A DNA stretch of 64,000 bases from Paenisporosarcina macmurdoensis (GTDB lineage Bacteria > Bacillota > Bacilli > Bacillales_A > Planococcaceae), in assembly GCF_042658845.1 (NCBI RefSeq), contig NZ_JBHSRI010000025.1, positions 620,001 through 684,000 on the forward strand, in the 5' to 3' direction. Each line of letters opens with the position of its first letter. Positions within the stretch are counted from its first letter, which is position 1. Shown here piece after piece: positions 9,933 to 19,113 of the stretch. The notes beneath the pieces were generated by a model, which saw only the letters and a list, made by a program, of their open reading frames with translations, made no database searches and was not told the origin of the DNA. A program made the translations under genes and the position numbers.

Positions 9933-10994
9933 GTTTGGAAGTGGTGTAGTTGGAGTTTTACGCTTCTTAGGCGAGAACCCTCCAAGTAATAATTTACCGT
10001 GTGGAACTAGTTTTTGAATGATAATTGACGCAACGATAGGAATGATTAAGCCGAATATCGTAAATCCAATGATACCGTATTGGAAGTAATCATTTAACAC
10101 AACATCTGTGAAGATGTGTAGATACATGATGGAGATAGAATGTTTTTCAATTCTTTGTAACCATTTCAATGACATTCGAGATGCAATCAATTGAAACACC
10201 CCAACAAACACGAGAGTAAAGGATAGTGGAATTAATAAATCCAATACTAGGTGATCATAACGTAAGAATTTCATACTTAAATGATAATCAATGACGTTGA
10301 ACCAATCAAGTGAAAAAGCTGAAACGCTACCAATGATTCCTGCGATTAACCAAGGTCTCGTGACATTCATCCATATATTTTTCATATAATATCCGAAAGC
10401 AAAATAGACAACCGCCATCAAAGCCACGTCTATGTTCCAAATCATCGGAATGGTTTGGGAAGCTTCATCAGGTGCGCCTCCAATAACGCGCATCGCAAAC
10501 AAACTTTCTAGATGAGCAATTAAATAAAAGACAGTTAATATGCCTATTTGTTTTATACGATTGAAATACTTGGTCATCCAAATAAAGAACAAGTAGGTAA
10601 AGAACAACGTCGTGACGAACCAGAATACACCGTATGCACCTCGTGCAAAACGACCACCGATGACAAGTGTCCATATATCATTTAAGTACCATGAGACATC
10701 CATATTCCCTGAACCAATTTCCATACCGTAACGAATCACGGTAATTGTTACAAGGAAAAATAAGTATGGTACGATTAATTGCATAAAGCGTTTGTGAATT
10801 GCTTGTTTTGTAATCCCTTTTTCTAAAATTGGTTTAAAGAACATTCCGCTCAATATGAAAAAGGCAGGCATGTGGAACCAATAAATATATTTCGCAAGAG
10901 GGAAATCAAGTTGCCCAGGGTAGTGGCCGATAACGACAAGAATCATTAAGAATCCTTTCGTGACATCCACCCAAGATAAACGTTTCTTCTCCAT
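9930..10994 (-). CDS. Acyltransferase family membrane protein (OafA/fucose 4-O-acetylase type)
   Basis: Integral membrane O-acyltransferase of 354 residues with about ten helices. The N-terminal WVDVTKGFLMILVVIGHY carries the conserved His of acyltransferase family 3, followed by IYWFHMPAFFILSGMFF, a family hallmark. It probably O-acetylates a cell-surface sugar, but no polysaccharide genes are adjacent, so the acceptor is unknown. ATG 10994 follows TTGGAGGAGC. Single gene. Confidence 0.88.
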   Translation of the reverse strand: MEKKRLSWVDVTKGFLMILVVIGHYPGQLDFPLAKYIYWFHMPAFFILSGMFFKPILEKGITKQAIHKRFMQLIVPYLFFLVTITVIRYGMEIGSGNMDVSWYLNDIWTLVIGGRFARGAYGVFWFVTTLFFTYLFFIWMTKYFNRIKQIGILTVFYLIAHLESLFAMRVIGGAPDEASQTIPMIWNIDVALMAVVYFAFGYYMKNIWMNVTRPWLIAGIIGSVSAFSLDWFNVIDYHLSMKFLRYDHLVLDLLIPLSFTLVFVGVFQLIASRMSLKWLQRIEKHSISIMYLHIFTDVVLNDYFQYGIIGFTIFGLIIPIVASIIIQKLVPHGKLLLGGFSPKKRKTPTTPLPN

Positions 10995-11116
10995 GATTTA
11001 GCTCCTCCAATTAATCTAACTGTCGTTAGTATATAACCGTTGTGTAGGGGAAATAAACAGTTGTTACCAAAATGAAACACAATAGACACAGCAATGAAAG
11101 AAAGGTGGCAATACTT

Positions 11117-11989
11117 GTGGACATTACCATATTGACCGTTTCGTTCCCTTTAGACGTTGAAACATCAAGTGAAATACAGGCATTAGTTAGAAACAATGAA
11201 GTACTAGAAGAGATTAATTATCACCAAGTTTTAAATCTTCCTGTTATAACAGATCCATTATTAAAAGGTTTCGCGGTGCTTGCCTACGCTGGAGATGATG
11301 TAGTGGGAGTCATTACGGCCATTGATATGATTGGTATTCATTCATATGAATGGAGCGCTCTAGTGCATGTTGATTTCCGGAGACAAGGACTCGGACATGC
11401 GTTAATCCAAGAATTACAACGAAACTTAGAGATACGTGGATGCGAAAGTGAACTCGCTCTTACGGTCAAAGAATCACCTGCAGGAGCTGCTTTCTTACAA
11501 AAAGAAGGATACGAATGGAACTTCTCCGAAGCTACTTTAAAAGCACAAGAGAAAACGGTCAAAGTGGATGTTGCTATAGATATTGTTCCATTTACTTCGG
11601 AGAGACAAGACTTGACACAAATTTTAATGAGCACTTTTGGTGATACCGAAGATGAGGTACACACAATGCTAGAGTTTAATGTATCGAGTCCCTCTAGACA
11701 TGTCTTTATAGCGAAAAAGCAACAGCAAGTTGTCGGTACTGTTACGGCTGTGGAAGAAGGCACCACATTGTGGATTACAGCATTAGCGACAGACCCCTTG
11801 CATCAAGGTCAAGGCATAGGTTCCGCGCTACTGGCATTCGTCCGAGAAGAAGGTGCCAGAAGAGAAAGTGAAGCGGTCATGCTAGATGTCGAAATAGATA
11901 ATGACAAAGCATTGTCCGTTTATGAAAAAGCAGGATTTAAAGCAATTTCACAAGTTGATTATTACGTTAAAACACCCGAAACCATTTGA
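11117..11989 (+). CDS. Tandem GNAT acetyltransferase
   Basis: Protein of 290 residues with two GNAT folds: about 1-135 (VDFRRQGLGHALIQEL as acetyl-CoA loop) and about 150-290 (TDPLHQGQGIGSALLAF). The C-terminal copy has the canonical Q/RxxGxG/A loop; the N-terminal loop reads RRQGLGHA. Substrate unknown. GTG 11117 is chosen because AAAGGTGG lies 7-8 nt upstream, while ATG 11072 has no RBS. The last codons form the 5' arm of a strong terminator. Confidence 0.85.
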   Translation: MDITILTVSFPLDVETSSEIQALVRNNEVLEEINYHQVLNLPVITDPLLKGFAVLAYAGDDVVGVITAIDMIGIHSYEWSALVHVDFRRQGLGHALIQELQRNLEIRGCESELALTVKESPAGAAFLQKEGYEWNFSEATLKAQEKTVKVDVAIDIVPFTSERQDLTQILMSTFGDTEDEVHTMLEFNVSSPSRHVFIAKKQQQVVGTVTAVEEGTTLWITALATDPLHQGQGIGSALLAFVREEGARRESEAVMLDVEIDNDKALSVYEKAGFKAISQVDYYVKTPETI

Positions 11990-12010
11990 TGGTTTCGGGT
12001 GTTTTTTCTA
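11969..12010 (+). terminator. Terminator of the GNAT gene
   Basis: Sixteen-base arms (AAAACACCCGAAACCA and its complement) followed by T-run; the stop codon lies in the loop. Confidence 0.88.
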
Positions 12011-12054
12011 AGTCATTAAAGGAAGTTGCTTTTGCTGTCTTTCTGGTGAGGATT

Positions 12055-12282
12055 GCTGTCCATCTGCAAGCGAATGGTCGGAAAACTTCAGTGAGTGGTC
12101 GAAAAGGGCGTGTGAGTGGTCAAAAACATCACTTAAGTGATCGGAAATTCAAGTTGAATGGTCGAAAACCTACATCGAGTGGTCGGAAAACAGAAACTCC
12201 TTTTAACCAATTAGCCTTCTCCAAGCGAATGATCGAAAAAGTTACGCGAGTGGACAGAAACTCACAATGGGTGGACAGAACA
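12055..12282. repeat. Phased 21-nt repeat array, core type II (GAGTGGTCGGAAA)
   Basis: Six cores start at 12072, 12093, 12114, 12135, 12156 and 12177 (exact 21-nt step); a second short run starts at 12227, 12248 and 12269, where the core shifts to GAGTGGACAGAA. Both runs begin with a leader ending CAAGCGAATG. Because 21 is a multiple of three the array leaves an open frame (11986-12318, repeats of SGRK), which has no RBS or family support and is treated as an artefact. Together with the terminator it fills the 344-bp gap between the convergent GNAT and zinc GTPase genes. Confidence 0.92.
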
Positions 12283-12333
12283 CCACCCCCAGACAAATCC
12301 CAATGCCATAAAGCCTAATTCAACAAGGCATCA

Positions 12334-13521
12334 TCAATTCGCAGCAACAAAGGGTGGTAATGGATCAGACAATGTTGTCCAATCGCTATTCATTTCTTCG
12401 TTTGTTAGTAGACATTCGTCAAGTTGAGCCTCTATCTCATCGCGGTCCATATCGAGTCCAATCCACACCATTTCAGTTTGACGATCTCCGTGTACATCAT
12501 CCCATCTTGCTGCAATGGTTTCGTCTTCAGCCATAACTTGACGCTGTTCAGCTTTTGAAAGAGCAGCTATCCAATAACCAGCACCTTGGAATTGTAGAGA
12601 ATTGCCCGCTTGTGATAAAAGGCCAGCCATTTTATTTCGTGTTGCCAACCAGAAGAACCCTTTAGAACGAATAATTTCTTGAGGGAATTCACTTAGCCAT
12701 GCATTCCAACGCTCGGGATGGAACGGACGTTTACGTCTATAGACAAAAGAGCTAATGCCATATTCATCCGTTTCCGGAACATGCTCTTCATTCAATTCCT
12801 TTATCCATCCTGCTGACTGGCTTGCTTGTTCGAAATCAAATAAGTTTTGATTCAATATCTCTGAAGGGGGGACCACACCTTTGTTGATGGGAATTATAAT
12901 CGCATCAGGATTCATTTTTCGAAGAAATCCTTTAAAAGCTTCTATAAATTCAGCTGTTACTAAATCTGTTTTGCTAACTAAAAGAATGTTGGCGAATTCA
13001 ATTTGATCGATTAATAAATCAGACACGTCCCGCACATCATGCTCATCATCGGTTTGCTTCCGCTCAAACAGAGATTCGCCACTTTCGTAATCAGTCCAGA
13101 ATCGGAACGCATCAACCACTGTGACCATCGCATCCAAACGACAATATTGGGATAGATCTATACCAATTTCTTCATCAATATATGTAAATGTTTGTGCAAC
13201 AGGAATCGGTTCAGAGATACCTGTTGATTCAATGACAATATAATCAATATCTCCTTGCTTTGCTAACTTCTCAACCTCAATCATTAAGTCTTCGCGCAAG
13301 GTGCAGCAAATGCATCCATTTGTAAGCTCTACTAATTTTTCTTCAGTGCGAGAGAATCCACCATCTTGTATTAGTTGTGAATCAATATTAATTTCGCTCA
13401 TATCGTTGACGATAACCGCGATTTTCTTACCTTCTTTATTAGCGAGTAAGTGATTTAAAACAGTTGTCTTACCAGCGCCAAGATAGCCACTTAAAACTGT
13501 AACGGGAATTTGAGTTTGCAT
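12334..13521 (-). CDS. COG0523 zinc-responsive GTPase/metallochaperone (ZagA/YciC-like)
   Basis: G3E-family GTPase of 395 residues. GYLGAGKTT (Walker A, about 12-20), CICCTLRED (the CxCC metal motif, about 70), and the CobW C-terminal domain from about 270 are visible. In Bacillus the Zur-regulated member (YciC, ZagA) delivers zinc to proteins such as FolE during starvation; here a near-perfect Zur box lies 27 nt upstream of the start, which supports the same role rather than cobalamin synthesis. ATG 13521 follows GAAGGAGC; a longer frame from 13560 would put the start inside the operator. Single gene. Confidence 0.92.
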   Translation of the reverse strand: MQTQIPVTVLSGYLGAGKTTVLNHLLANKEGKKIAVIVNDMSEINIDSQLIQDGGFSRTEEKLVELTNGCICCTLREDLMIEVEKLAKQGDIDYIVIESTGISEPIPVAQTFTYIDEEIGIDLSQYCRLDAMVTVVDAFRFWTDYESGESLFERKQTDDEHDVRDVSDLLIDQIEFANILLVSKTDLVTAEFIEAFKGFLRKMNPDAIIIPINKGVVPPSEILNQNLFDFEQASQSAGWIKELNEEHVPETDEYGISSFVYRRKRPFHPERWNAWLSEFPQEIIRSKGFFWLATRNKMAGLLSQAGNSLQFQGAGYWIAALSKAEQRQVMAEDETIAARWDDVHGDRQTEMVWIGLDMDRDEIEAQLDECLLTNEEMNSDWTTLSDPLPPFVAAN

Positions 13522-13547
13522 ATGTTCGCTCCTTCGTAATTTAATGT

Positions 13548-13568
13548 AAATAGTAATCATTACGATTT
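13548..13568. promoter_or_regulatory. Zur box upstream of the zinc GTPase
   Basis: The 21-bp site reads AAATAGTAAT-C-ATTACGATTT, matching the Bacillus Zur consensus AAATCGTAATNATTACGATTT at all but one position. It is placed to block transcription toward the minus-strand gene when zinc is sufficient. Confidence 0.85.
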
Positions 13569-13604
13569 AAAGAATACATGGATTAAACGAAACATGCAAG
13601 AGAA

Positions 13605-13639
13605 AACAAAAAACGTTTCTCCTCAGTGGAAGAAACGTT
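13605..13639 (-). terminator. Hairpin with T-run on the minus strand
   Basis: AACGTTTCT / AGAAACGTT arms, followed on the minus strand by TTTTTTG. It lies about 110 bp beyond the HelD terminator and shares its AACGTT arms, so it may be a second, back-up terminator. Confidence 0.6.
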
Positions 13640-13692
13640 AATTGATTTAGCGTGATTATGATGATAAGTTGATGTCTTTTTCAAGAGGATTG

Positions 13693-13744
13693 GTGTCCTC
13701 CTCCAGGCGAATGGTCGGAAACCCATAGTTAGTGGTCGGAAACA
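13693..13744. repeat. Two-copy type II phased repeat with leader
   Basis: Cores GAATGGTCGGAAA at 13709 and TAGTGGTCGGAAA at 13730, 21 nt apart. The 22 bases at 13693-13714 recur exactly (inverted) at 51021-51042. Confidence 0.85.
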
Positions 13745-13775
13745 AAAAAACGTTCCTCCGTAGGGGAGCAACGTT
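13742..13775 (-). terminator. Terminator of helD
   Basis: On the minus strand AACGTTGCTCC pairs with GGAGGAACGTT and is followed by seven T; directly after the helD stop. Confidence 0.8.
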
Positions 13776-16002
13776 AATCATTCAATAAAAAATACTCACG
13801 TGTCGGTGCAATTAAGTGCAATTCGTGCATCGGTCTTGTCATGGCTACATACAACAACTTGCGATCAATAGAATGTTGACGGAAAGGGATGTCAATCGCA
13901 ACGATTAATACCGCATCAAACTCCAATCCTTTTGCTAAATGACTAGGAACTATTAGTAGCTTCTCCTGATCAATATCTGAATGATCACTAAGCAATTGAA
14001 TCGGAAGAAAATCTTCGAGTTGTGAAGCGATTGATTTTGCTTCAGTGGTAGTCTTGCAAATAAGTGCAATGGAATGGTGGCCACGACTGCGTATTTCCTG
14101 CAGCAATGTAACGATTCGTTGACCATCAATAGTGGTCATTTCATAAAATTGTGGGTCAATTCCATGGCGAACAACTGGTTCAACTAAAGGTAAATCTTCA
14201 TCCATTTGCAGTAAAATGCTGTTAGCCATATCCATAATTTCAATGGTCGTTCGATAACTTTTTTGTAGCGTTTTATATGTAGCTCTTGGAAATAATTCAA
14301 CGACTGGATCCCACGAAGTAAGGGCTCGGTAACTGTGAATTCCTTGTGCTAAGTCACCAACCATCGTGAACATATCCGTCTCTAAGCCTTCTTTTAATGC
14401 GTAAAGTTGAAAAATGCTATAGTCTTGCACTTCGTCAATAAAAACCACACGCATTTTCCATTCGTCTGGTATGCCCTTTAACCGAGCATGCATGTAATAA
14501 AGAGGTGCTAGATCTTCTATTTCCCATGTTTCAATTGAATTGGTTTTATGGAAAGAAAGTCTTTGTTCGTTAGTCCACTGCAGAGTATGGTCGTTAATTA
14601 AGTTTTCATCCGTTACAAAGTCGCGATACATCTTCTTAATGTTCGCTTTCTTAAAGCGTTTCAAGTAAGCAGAAGCTGTTGTTTTCGATTCTCTTTCTAT
14701 TAAAGGAATCCTGCGGTCACGCTCATCAATAAACTTCGTAACTTCCGATTTTCGTTTTGCCGCATCTCGAATGCCAAATAACGCTTGATCTAGAGCTTCA
14801 TCGAACTTTTTATTTAACATTAACAAAATTTCTTTTTTCTTTTGACGCACATGAGATTGTAAAATCACTTTGATACGATCTAATCGTTTTTCAATCGGCA
14901 TGTATGCAAAGTCATGAAGAAATAGTTTTTTTAATCGAGCACCGTGCATAATGCGATATTTTTCAATGTAAATATCTTCGAACTGATCGGCAACCGACTT
15001 CTCATATTGTTCGAGGTAGGCATCTATTAATTCTTTATAAAAAAGAGAGCCTTTCATTCGCGATTGCCACAACATCATTTCGTCTGGCGCATCTTGTTCG
15101 GTTAAAGCAGCTAACTTCAAGTTCGAATCTGTTAGCTTTAATTTAATGTTAGTTGCTTGTAAGACGTATTCAGCATAAGTGGTTTGACAAATCTTGCTTA
15201 CCCCGAGTTCTGGTAAAACATCCGCTATATAGTCCATAAATAATTTAGATGGCGCTAAAATCATCAATTTCTCAGCAGGGAAATGTTCACCCATGGTATA
15301 GAGGAAATAAGAAATTCGGTGAAGAGCGATCGTTGTTTTTCCACTACCTGCTGCACCTTGCACAAGAATTGGTTGTTTTAAATGAGCACGAATAATTTCA
15401 TTTTGCTCAGCTTGAATGGTCGACACAATTTCAGTTAAGCGAACATCCGCTTTTCCGGAAAGAGCTTCTTGAAGGAGCTCATCATTGGTCGTTAAATCAA
15501 TGTCGCGAACGGATTGTAACTCACCTTTTTCAATGGTATATTGACGCTTTGAAAACAGATGACCAGTAAAGGTGTCTTCTCGAACATCATATTCAATGTC
15601 CCCGAGCCGCCCATCGTAATACACATTGGCAACGGGGGAGCGCCAATCCACAATAATTGGCTCTTGCGTTTCTCTATGGAATAAAGACGTCTTTCCGATG
15701 TACAGCATCTCACTGTCTTCACCGTCTTTTTGGAAATGAATGCGCGCAAAATAAGGTTTTTGCTGAATGGCTTCTAATCCCTCTTTTTGAGAGCGAGCCA
15801 TTTCGAAAAACCGGGCGTTTGTTAAAATGTTCATATAGCTTAAACTGGAATCTAAATAATCGAGATCGGCCATGGCGTGACGAATATTTTCTTGAGCGGA
15901 TTTTACATCGCGCTTGGATTCGTCTAGTAACTGTTGCATATATTTTTTGGTGTAGGTCAGGCGCTCGTGCTCTTGCTCAAAATCAGGATGTTTCTGTGTC
16001 AT
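13774..16002 (-). CDS. helD: HelD-type RNA polymerase recycling helicase
   Basis: UvrD/Rep-superfamily ATPase of 742 residues that removes stalled RNA polymerase from nucleic acid. An N-terminal coiled-coil arm (about 1-65) precedes a split helicase core: Walker A GAAGSGKTT (about 220), VVFIDEVQDYS (Walker B, about 520), and a C-terminal motif VAMTRPMHELHLI. B. subtilis HelD is 774 residues, so this is near full length. ATG 16002 follows CGGAGGACTG; the frame extends to 16038 without an RBS. Single gene. Confidence 0.92.
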   Translation of the reverse strand: MTQKHPDFEQEHERLTYTKKYMQQLLDESKRDVKSAQENIRHAMADLDYLDSSLSYMNILTNARFFEMARSQKEGLEAIQQKPYFARIHFQKDGEDSEMLYIGKTSLFHRETQEPIIVDWRSPVANVYYDGRLGDIEYDVREDTFTGHLFSKRQYTIEKGELQSVRDIDLTTNDELLQEALSGKADVRLTEIVSTIQAEQNEIIRAHLKQPILVQGAAGSGKTTIALHRISYFLYTMGEHFPAEKLMILAPSKLFMDYIADVLPELGVSKICQTTYAEYVLQATNIKLKLTDSNLKLAALTEQDAPDEMMLWQSRMKGSLFYKELIDAYLEQYEKSVADQFEDIYIEKYRIMHGARLKKLFLHDFAYMPIEKRLDRIKVILQSHVRQKKKEILLMLNKKFDEALDQALFGIRDAAKRKSEVTKFIDERDRRIPLIERESKTTASAYLKRFKKANIKKMYRDFVTDENLINDHTLQWTNEQRLSFHKTNSIETWEIEDLAPLYYMHARLKGIPDEWKMRVVFIDEVQDYSIFQLYALKEGLETDMFTMVGDLAQGIHSYRALTSWDPVVELFPRATYKTLQKSYRTTIEIMDMANSILLQMDEDLPLVEPVVRHGIDPQFYEMTTIDGQRIVTLLQEIRSRGHHSIALICKTTTEAKSIASQLEDFLPIQLLSDHSDIDQEKLLIVPSHLAKGLEFDAVLIVAIDIPFRQHSIDRKLLYVAMTRPMHELHLIAPTREYFLLND

Positions 16003-16209
16003 ACAGTCCTCCGATATGAAGAATTTTGCGTCCTGCAAATGATGAATTGAAGATGTTGGGGCTTGAAAACAGAATAGAATCGTAACATAGTTTAATATCG
16101 ATAAGCAATAAGAATTTTCGCAAAATTCAAGTAGTATATTAAAGTGGTAGATCTCGTGTCATAATACAGGTAGCCGAGTTGAGTGAAAGTAGAGAATTAA
16201 GGGGATTTT

Positions 16210-17073
16210 ATGATGGACAAACAATCATTAGACAACGGACAAAACCGCGCAGCACAAGGGGAAGCGGGATTACATACAAATTTCAAAGAAGAAATGACGT
16301 ACGGGGAATACCTACATTTAGATAAATTATTAACAGCACAAGATAGTTTAAGCGGCCACCACGATGAAACATTATTCATCATCATCCACCAAGTTTCTGA
16401 GTTGTGGATGAAACTCATCTTGCACGAACTCCGCGCAGCGATTACTAATATAGAAAATGATGATTTACAACCAGCGTTTAAACAACTGGCACGTGTATCG
16501 AAGATTCAAACTCAAATTATTCAAGGTTGGGATGTATTATCCACTTTAACTCCTGCCGAATATATGGAGTTCCGTTCTTCACTTGGAAATGCTAGTGGTT
16601 TCCAATCGTATCAATATCGCATGATCGAGTTTGCACTTGGCTACAAAACGAAGCATGTTTTGAAAATTTACGAAAAAGACGAAGATTTACTGAACACGCT
16701 AACGAAAGCTTTCCATGAACCAGGATTATACGATGCAGCGATTCGCAAGCTAGCCCGAGCAGGACTACCAATCGATGAAGGTATTCTGACACGTGATGTA
16801 TCCACTCCTTATGAGCCGAATGCTAGTGTCTTAGCAGCATGGACGACTGTCTACCGTGATGTAGATACTTACTGGGAGCTGTATCAATTAGCAGAAAAAC
16901 TCGTAGACATTGAAGATTGGCTTCAACAATGGCGTTTCCGTCATATGAAAACAGTTGAAAGAATTATTGGCTTTAAACAGGGGACTGGCGGATCATCAGG
17001 CGTCAATTACTTGAAAAAAGTGCTAGATCAATATTTCTTCCCAGAACTATGGACATTGCGCACAGAAATTTAA
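16210..17073 (+). CDS. kynA: Tryptophan 2,3-dioxygenase
   Basis: Haem dioxygenase of 287 residues that opens the indole ring of L-tryptophan to N-formylkynurenine. Family segments MTYGEYLHLDKLL, the HDETLFIIIHQVSELWMKL block with the distal-pocket His, FRSSLGNASGFQSYQYR and GTGGSSGVNYLK are all present. AAGGGG precedes the ATG by 6 nt. No kynurenine formamidase or kynureninase lies in the window, so the rest of the pathway must be elsewhere or absent. The next gene starts 12 nt after the stop. Confidence 0.96.
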   Translation: MMDKQSLDNGQNRAAQGEAGLHTNFKEEMTYGEYLHLDKLLTAQDSLSGHHDETLFIIIHQVSELWMKLILHELRAAITNIENDDLQPAFKQLARVSKIQTQIIQGWDVLSTLTPAEYMEFRSSLGNASGFQSYQYRMIEFALGYKTKHVLKIYEKDEDLLNTLTKAFHEPGLYDAAIRKLARAGLPIDEGILTRDVSTPYEPNASVLAAWTTVYRDVDTYWELYQLAEKLVDIEDWLQQWRFRHMKTVERIIGFKQGTGGSSGVNYLKKVLDQYFFPELWTLRTEI

Positions 17074-17085
17074 GGAGGTCTAGAT

Positions 17086-17814
17086 ATGAAAATATATGCC
17101 CATCGCGGTGCGTCCGGTACGCATCCTGAAAATACACTTGCAGCCTTTGAAGAAGCTTCTCGTCTTGCTATTCACGGCGTTGAGTTCGACGTACATGTAT
17201 CAAAAGATGGCGAGTTAGTTGTCATTCACGATGAAAGAATTGATCGCACGTCGAACGGAGTGGGCTATGTCAAAGACTTAACACTAGCTGAATTACGTGC
17301 TTACGATTATGGAAGTTGGTTTAATGAAGACTTTGCAGGGGAATCAATTCCGACTTTAGAAGAAGTCTTAAAGACCTTTCAACACACGACACATCATGTG
17401 AATATTGAGTTGAAATCAGACGTCTTTCCCTATGAAGAAATGGGAGAGAAAGTTCTATATTTGGTCGAGAAAATGGGGATGGCTGATCGAGTGGTAATCT
17501 CGTCATTTGATCATGAAGCCATTCGGAATTTTAAACGATCGGCTCCTCATATCGAAGTGGCTATATTAACCATGGAAGTACTCGTGGATGCATACGATTA
17601 TGCGCGTGTTATTCCAGCGGATGCCCTTCATATATACTTGCCAACAGCGATGCGCAAAATGACAAAAGATGCATTACTTAAAGGAGCAATCATACGCGTC
17701 TTTACCGTTAATGATGAGGACAATGCACTTGCCTTGGAACAAATAGGTGTGCATGCAATATTCACTGATTTCCCTAAAAGAATGAAGCAGTTGTTTGATT
17801 TAAAACAGGCATAG
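17086..17814 (+). CDS. Glycerophosphodiester phosphodiesterase
   Basis: Cytoplasmic GDPD-family enzyme of 242 residues, no signal peptide. YAHRGASGTHPENTLAAF (catalytic His-Arg and Glu), EFDVHVSKDGELVVIHDE (metal ligands and second catalytic His) and the end motif AIFTDFPKRM are clear. It hydrolyses deacylated phospholipids to glycerol-3-phosphate plus alcohol. RBS AAGGAGG. It follows kynA by 12 bp, probably in the same transcript although the pathways are unrelated. Confidence 0.94.
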   Translation: MKIYAHRGASGTHPENTLAAFEEASRLAIHGVEFDVHVSKDGELVVIHDERIDRTSNGVGYVKDLTLAELRAYDYGSWFNEDFAGESIPTLEEVLKTFQHTTHHVNIELKSDVFPYEEMGEKVLYLVEKMGMADRVVISSFDHEAIRNFKRSAPHIEVAILTMEVLVDAYDYARVIPADALHIYLPTAMRKMTKDALLKGAIIRVFTVNDEDNALALEQIGVHAIFTDFPKRMKQLFDLKQA

Positions 17815-17840
17815 GAAGGGAGAAAGGAAGAAGTGGATAT

Positions 17841-17880
17841 TCCTTTCTGTCCATTCGCTTGGAGCTGGACAGTTGGTCTC
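17841..17880. repeat. Single type II repeat core with leader
   Basis: One inverted core, GTCCATTCGC at 17849, with its leader; on the minus strand the leader reads CTGTCCAGCTCCAAGCGAAT, closely matching the leader at 12056-12075. It may be a minimal or decayed array. Confidence 0.7.
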
Positions 17881-17892
17881 CTCAGTACGCAC

Positions 17893-17938
17893 AAAACCCC
17901 ACGTTCTCCTAAATAAACGGAGAACGTGGGGTTTTCAA
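17893..17938. terminator. Bidirectional terminator
   Basis: AAAACCCCACGTTCTCC pairs perfectly with its complement across a nine-base loop, between convergent genes. Confidence 0.9.
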
Positions 17939-18970
17939 TTACCATTTTGCTGTATGTTCTTCAATGCAACCGAGTAATTGTGTTATGGCTAGTCGAGAGC
18001 CGTCTTGTAAATAAACGACGCCGTTATAATAGCCCACCATTTGATATACGGTAGACGTGACGAGTCGAGCGTTGATCTTGGCTTCACGTTTAAAAAATGG
18101 AGTGAACGTTAAATTCACATCTTGTGAAAATTTTGATCGAATATGCCAGGGTTTCATAAAGTCTGTATTGTCGTAGGTGAAATTTACATCTTCTGAGATT
18201 TTAGACATTTTACCATTAACAAACACAGCATTCTCTGTCATCCCTGTACCATCTGTCCATTTTCCGCCAAAGTTAAGACCTATTCGCTTATTTCCTACGC
18301 GTTGAGAAGCCATCGCCCAGTTCCATGAAGCGGTTCTTGGCCAAACCCCACGACCATAATCAAGCACAGCGTAGCTATCTTCGGGATTAAATGAATAGCG
18401 CTTGTCCCCAAGTTTTACGAAACCACGAGTTGGCAACGTATGATGTTTGGCAGTATGTTGAAATAATTGACGATTCCATGGAATCACCACATTTAACGAA
18501 TCATCGTCTTCCGGATGCTCGATATGTAAATCGGCATGAAGCAAATCACCATCAAAATTTGAGATGGTTACGGCCATATGAGTTTCGTTTTGCATATGTA
18601 GTAGCTGAACAGTCATTTCGTTATTTGAAAATTTCACTGTTTCAAGTACTTGATTAGGCATATGTACACGTTGTCCAAGTGGAATAGTAACCGTCTTTTC
18701 GAAAAAGCGTTGCGTTTCATAATCTAAGAAATAGACACAACAAACGGTCGCATAATCCATATGACGTATGGTGGCTGAAAATAAAATATCTTCACCGAAT
18801 ACACACCAATAATTCCATTTTTTCTTTCGCATAAAATGACCAGACAGATTACTATCAATTAACGGTTTTCGTGAAAAACCGATGGCAGCTGGGTTTAAAT
18901 TTCCTTTTGAGTCGCATAAAGATATTGGAGCTAGGATCTCACGTTCTGCGTGTTGTTGCACTTTTTGCAT
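17939..18970 (-). CDS. DUF2804 family protein
   Basis: Soluble protein of 343 residues, beta-rich by appearance, matching the DUF2804 family as I recognise it (N-terminal ISLCDSKGNLNPAAIGFSRKP, central RGVWPRTASWNWA, GLNFGGKWTDGTGMTENA). Function unknown; it resembles lipocalin-like hydroxyneurosporene-synthase-type folds. RBS GAGGGTGGCGAG-type upstream of ATG 18970. Single gene. Confidence 0.85.
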   Translation of the reverse strand: MQKVQQHAEREILAPISLCDSKGNLNPAAIGFSRKPLIDSNLSGHFMRKKKWNYWCVFGEDILFSATIRHMDYATVCCVYFLDYETQRFFEKTVTIPLGQRVHMPNQVLETVKFSNNEMTVQLLHMQNETHMAVTISNFDGDLLHADLHIEHPEDDDSLNVVIPWNRQLFQHTAKHHTLPTRGFVKLGDKRYSFNPEDSYAVLDYGRGVWPRTASWNWAMASQRVGNKRIGLNFGGKWTDGTGMTENAVFVNGKMSKISEDVNFTYDNTDFMKPWHIRSKFSQDVNLTFTPFFKREAKINARLVTSTVYQMVGYYNGVVYLQDGSRLAITQLLGCIEEHTAKW

Positions 18971-19045
18971 CTCGCCACCCTCTCGCCTCTTGAATCATCA
19001 CGTAAATTTGCTATATACTACTTATTGTAACAAATATATTCATTT

Positions 19046-19085
19046 AGGGATATTAGCTCAACTGGCAGTTGTTTAAGTCGACGGT
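19046..19085 (+). pseudogene. tRNA 5'-half remnant
   Basis: GGGATATTAGCTCAACTGGC reads like an acceptor strand plus D-arm (TAGCTCA...TGG) of a tRNA, but no matching anticodon arm or T-arm follows. Likely a degraded tRNA gene next to the intact one. Confidence 0.45.
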
Positions 19086-19113
19086 ACAATCAGAATTAAT
19101 TCAATAGTAATAC

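Noticed and set aside
11986..12318. 110-residue open frame with SGRK-type repeats
   Set aside because: Arises because a 21-nt repeat keeps one frame open; it lacks an RBS, starts inside the preceding terminator and matches no family.
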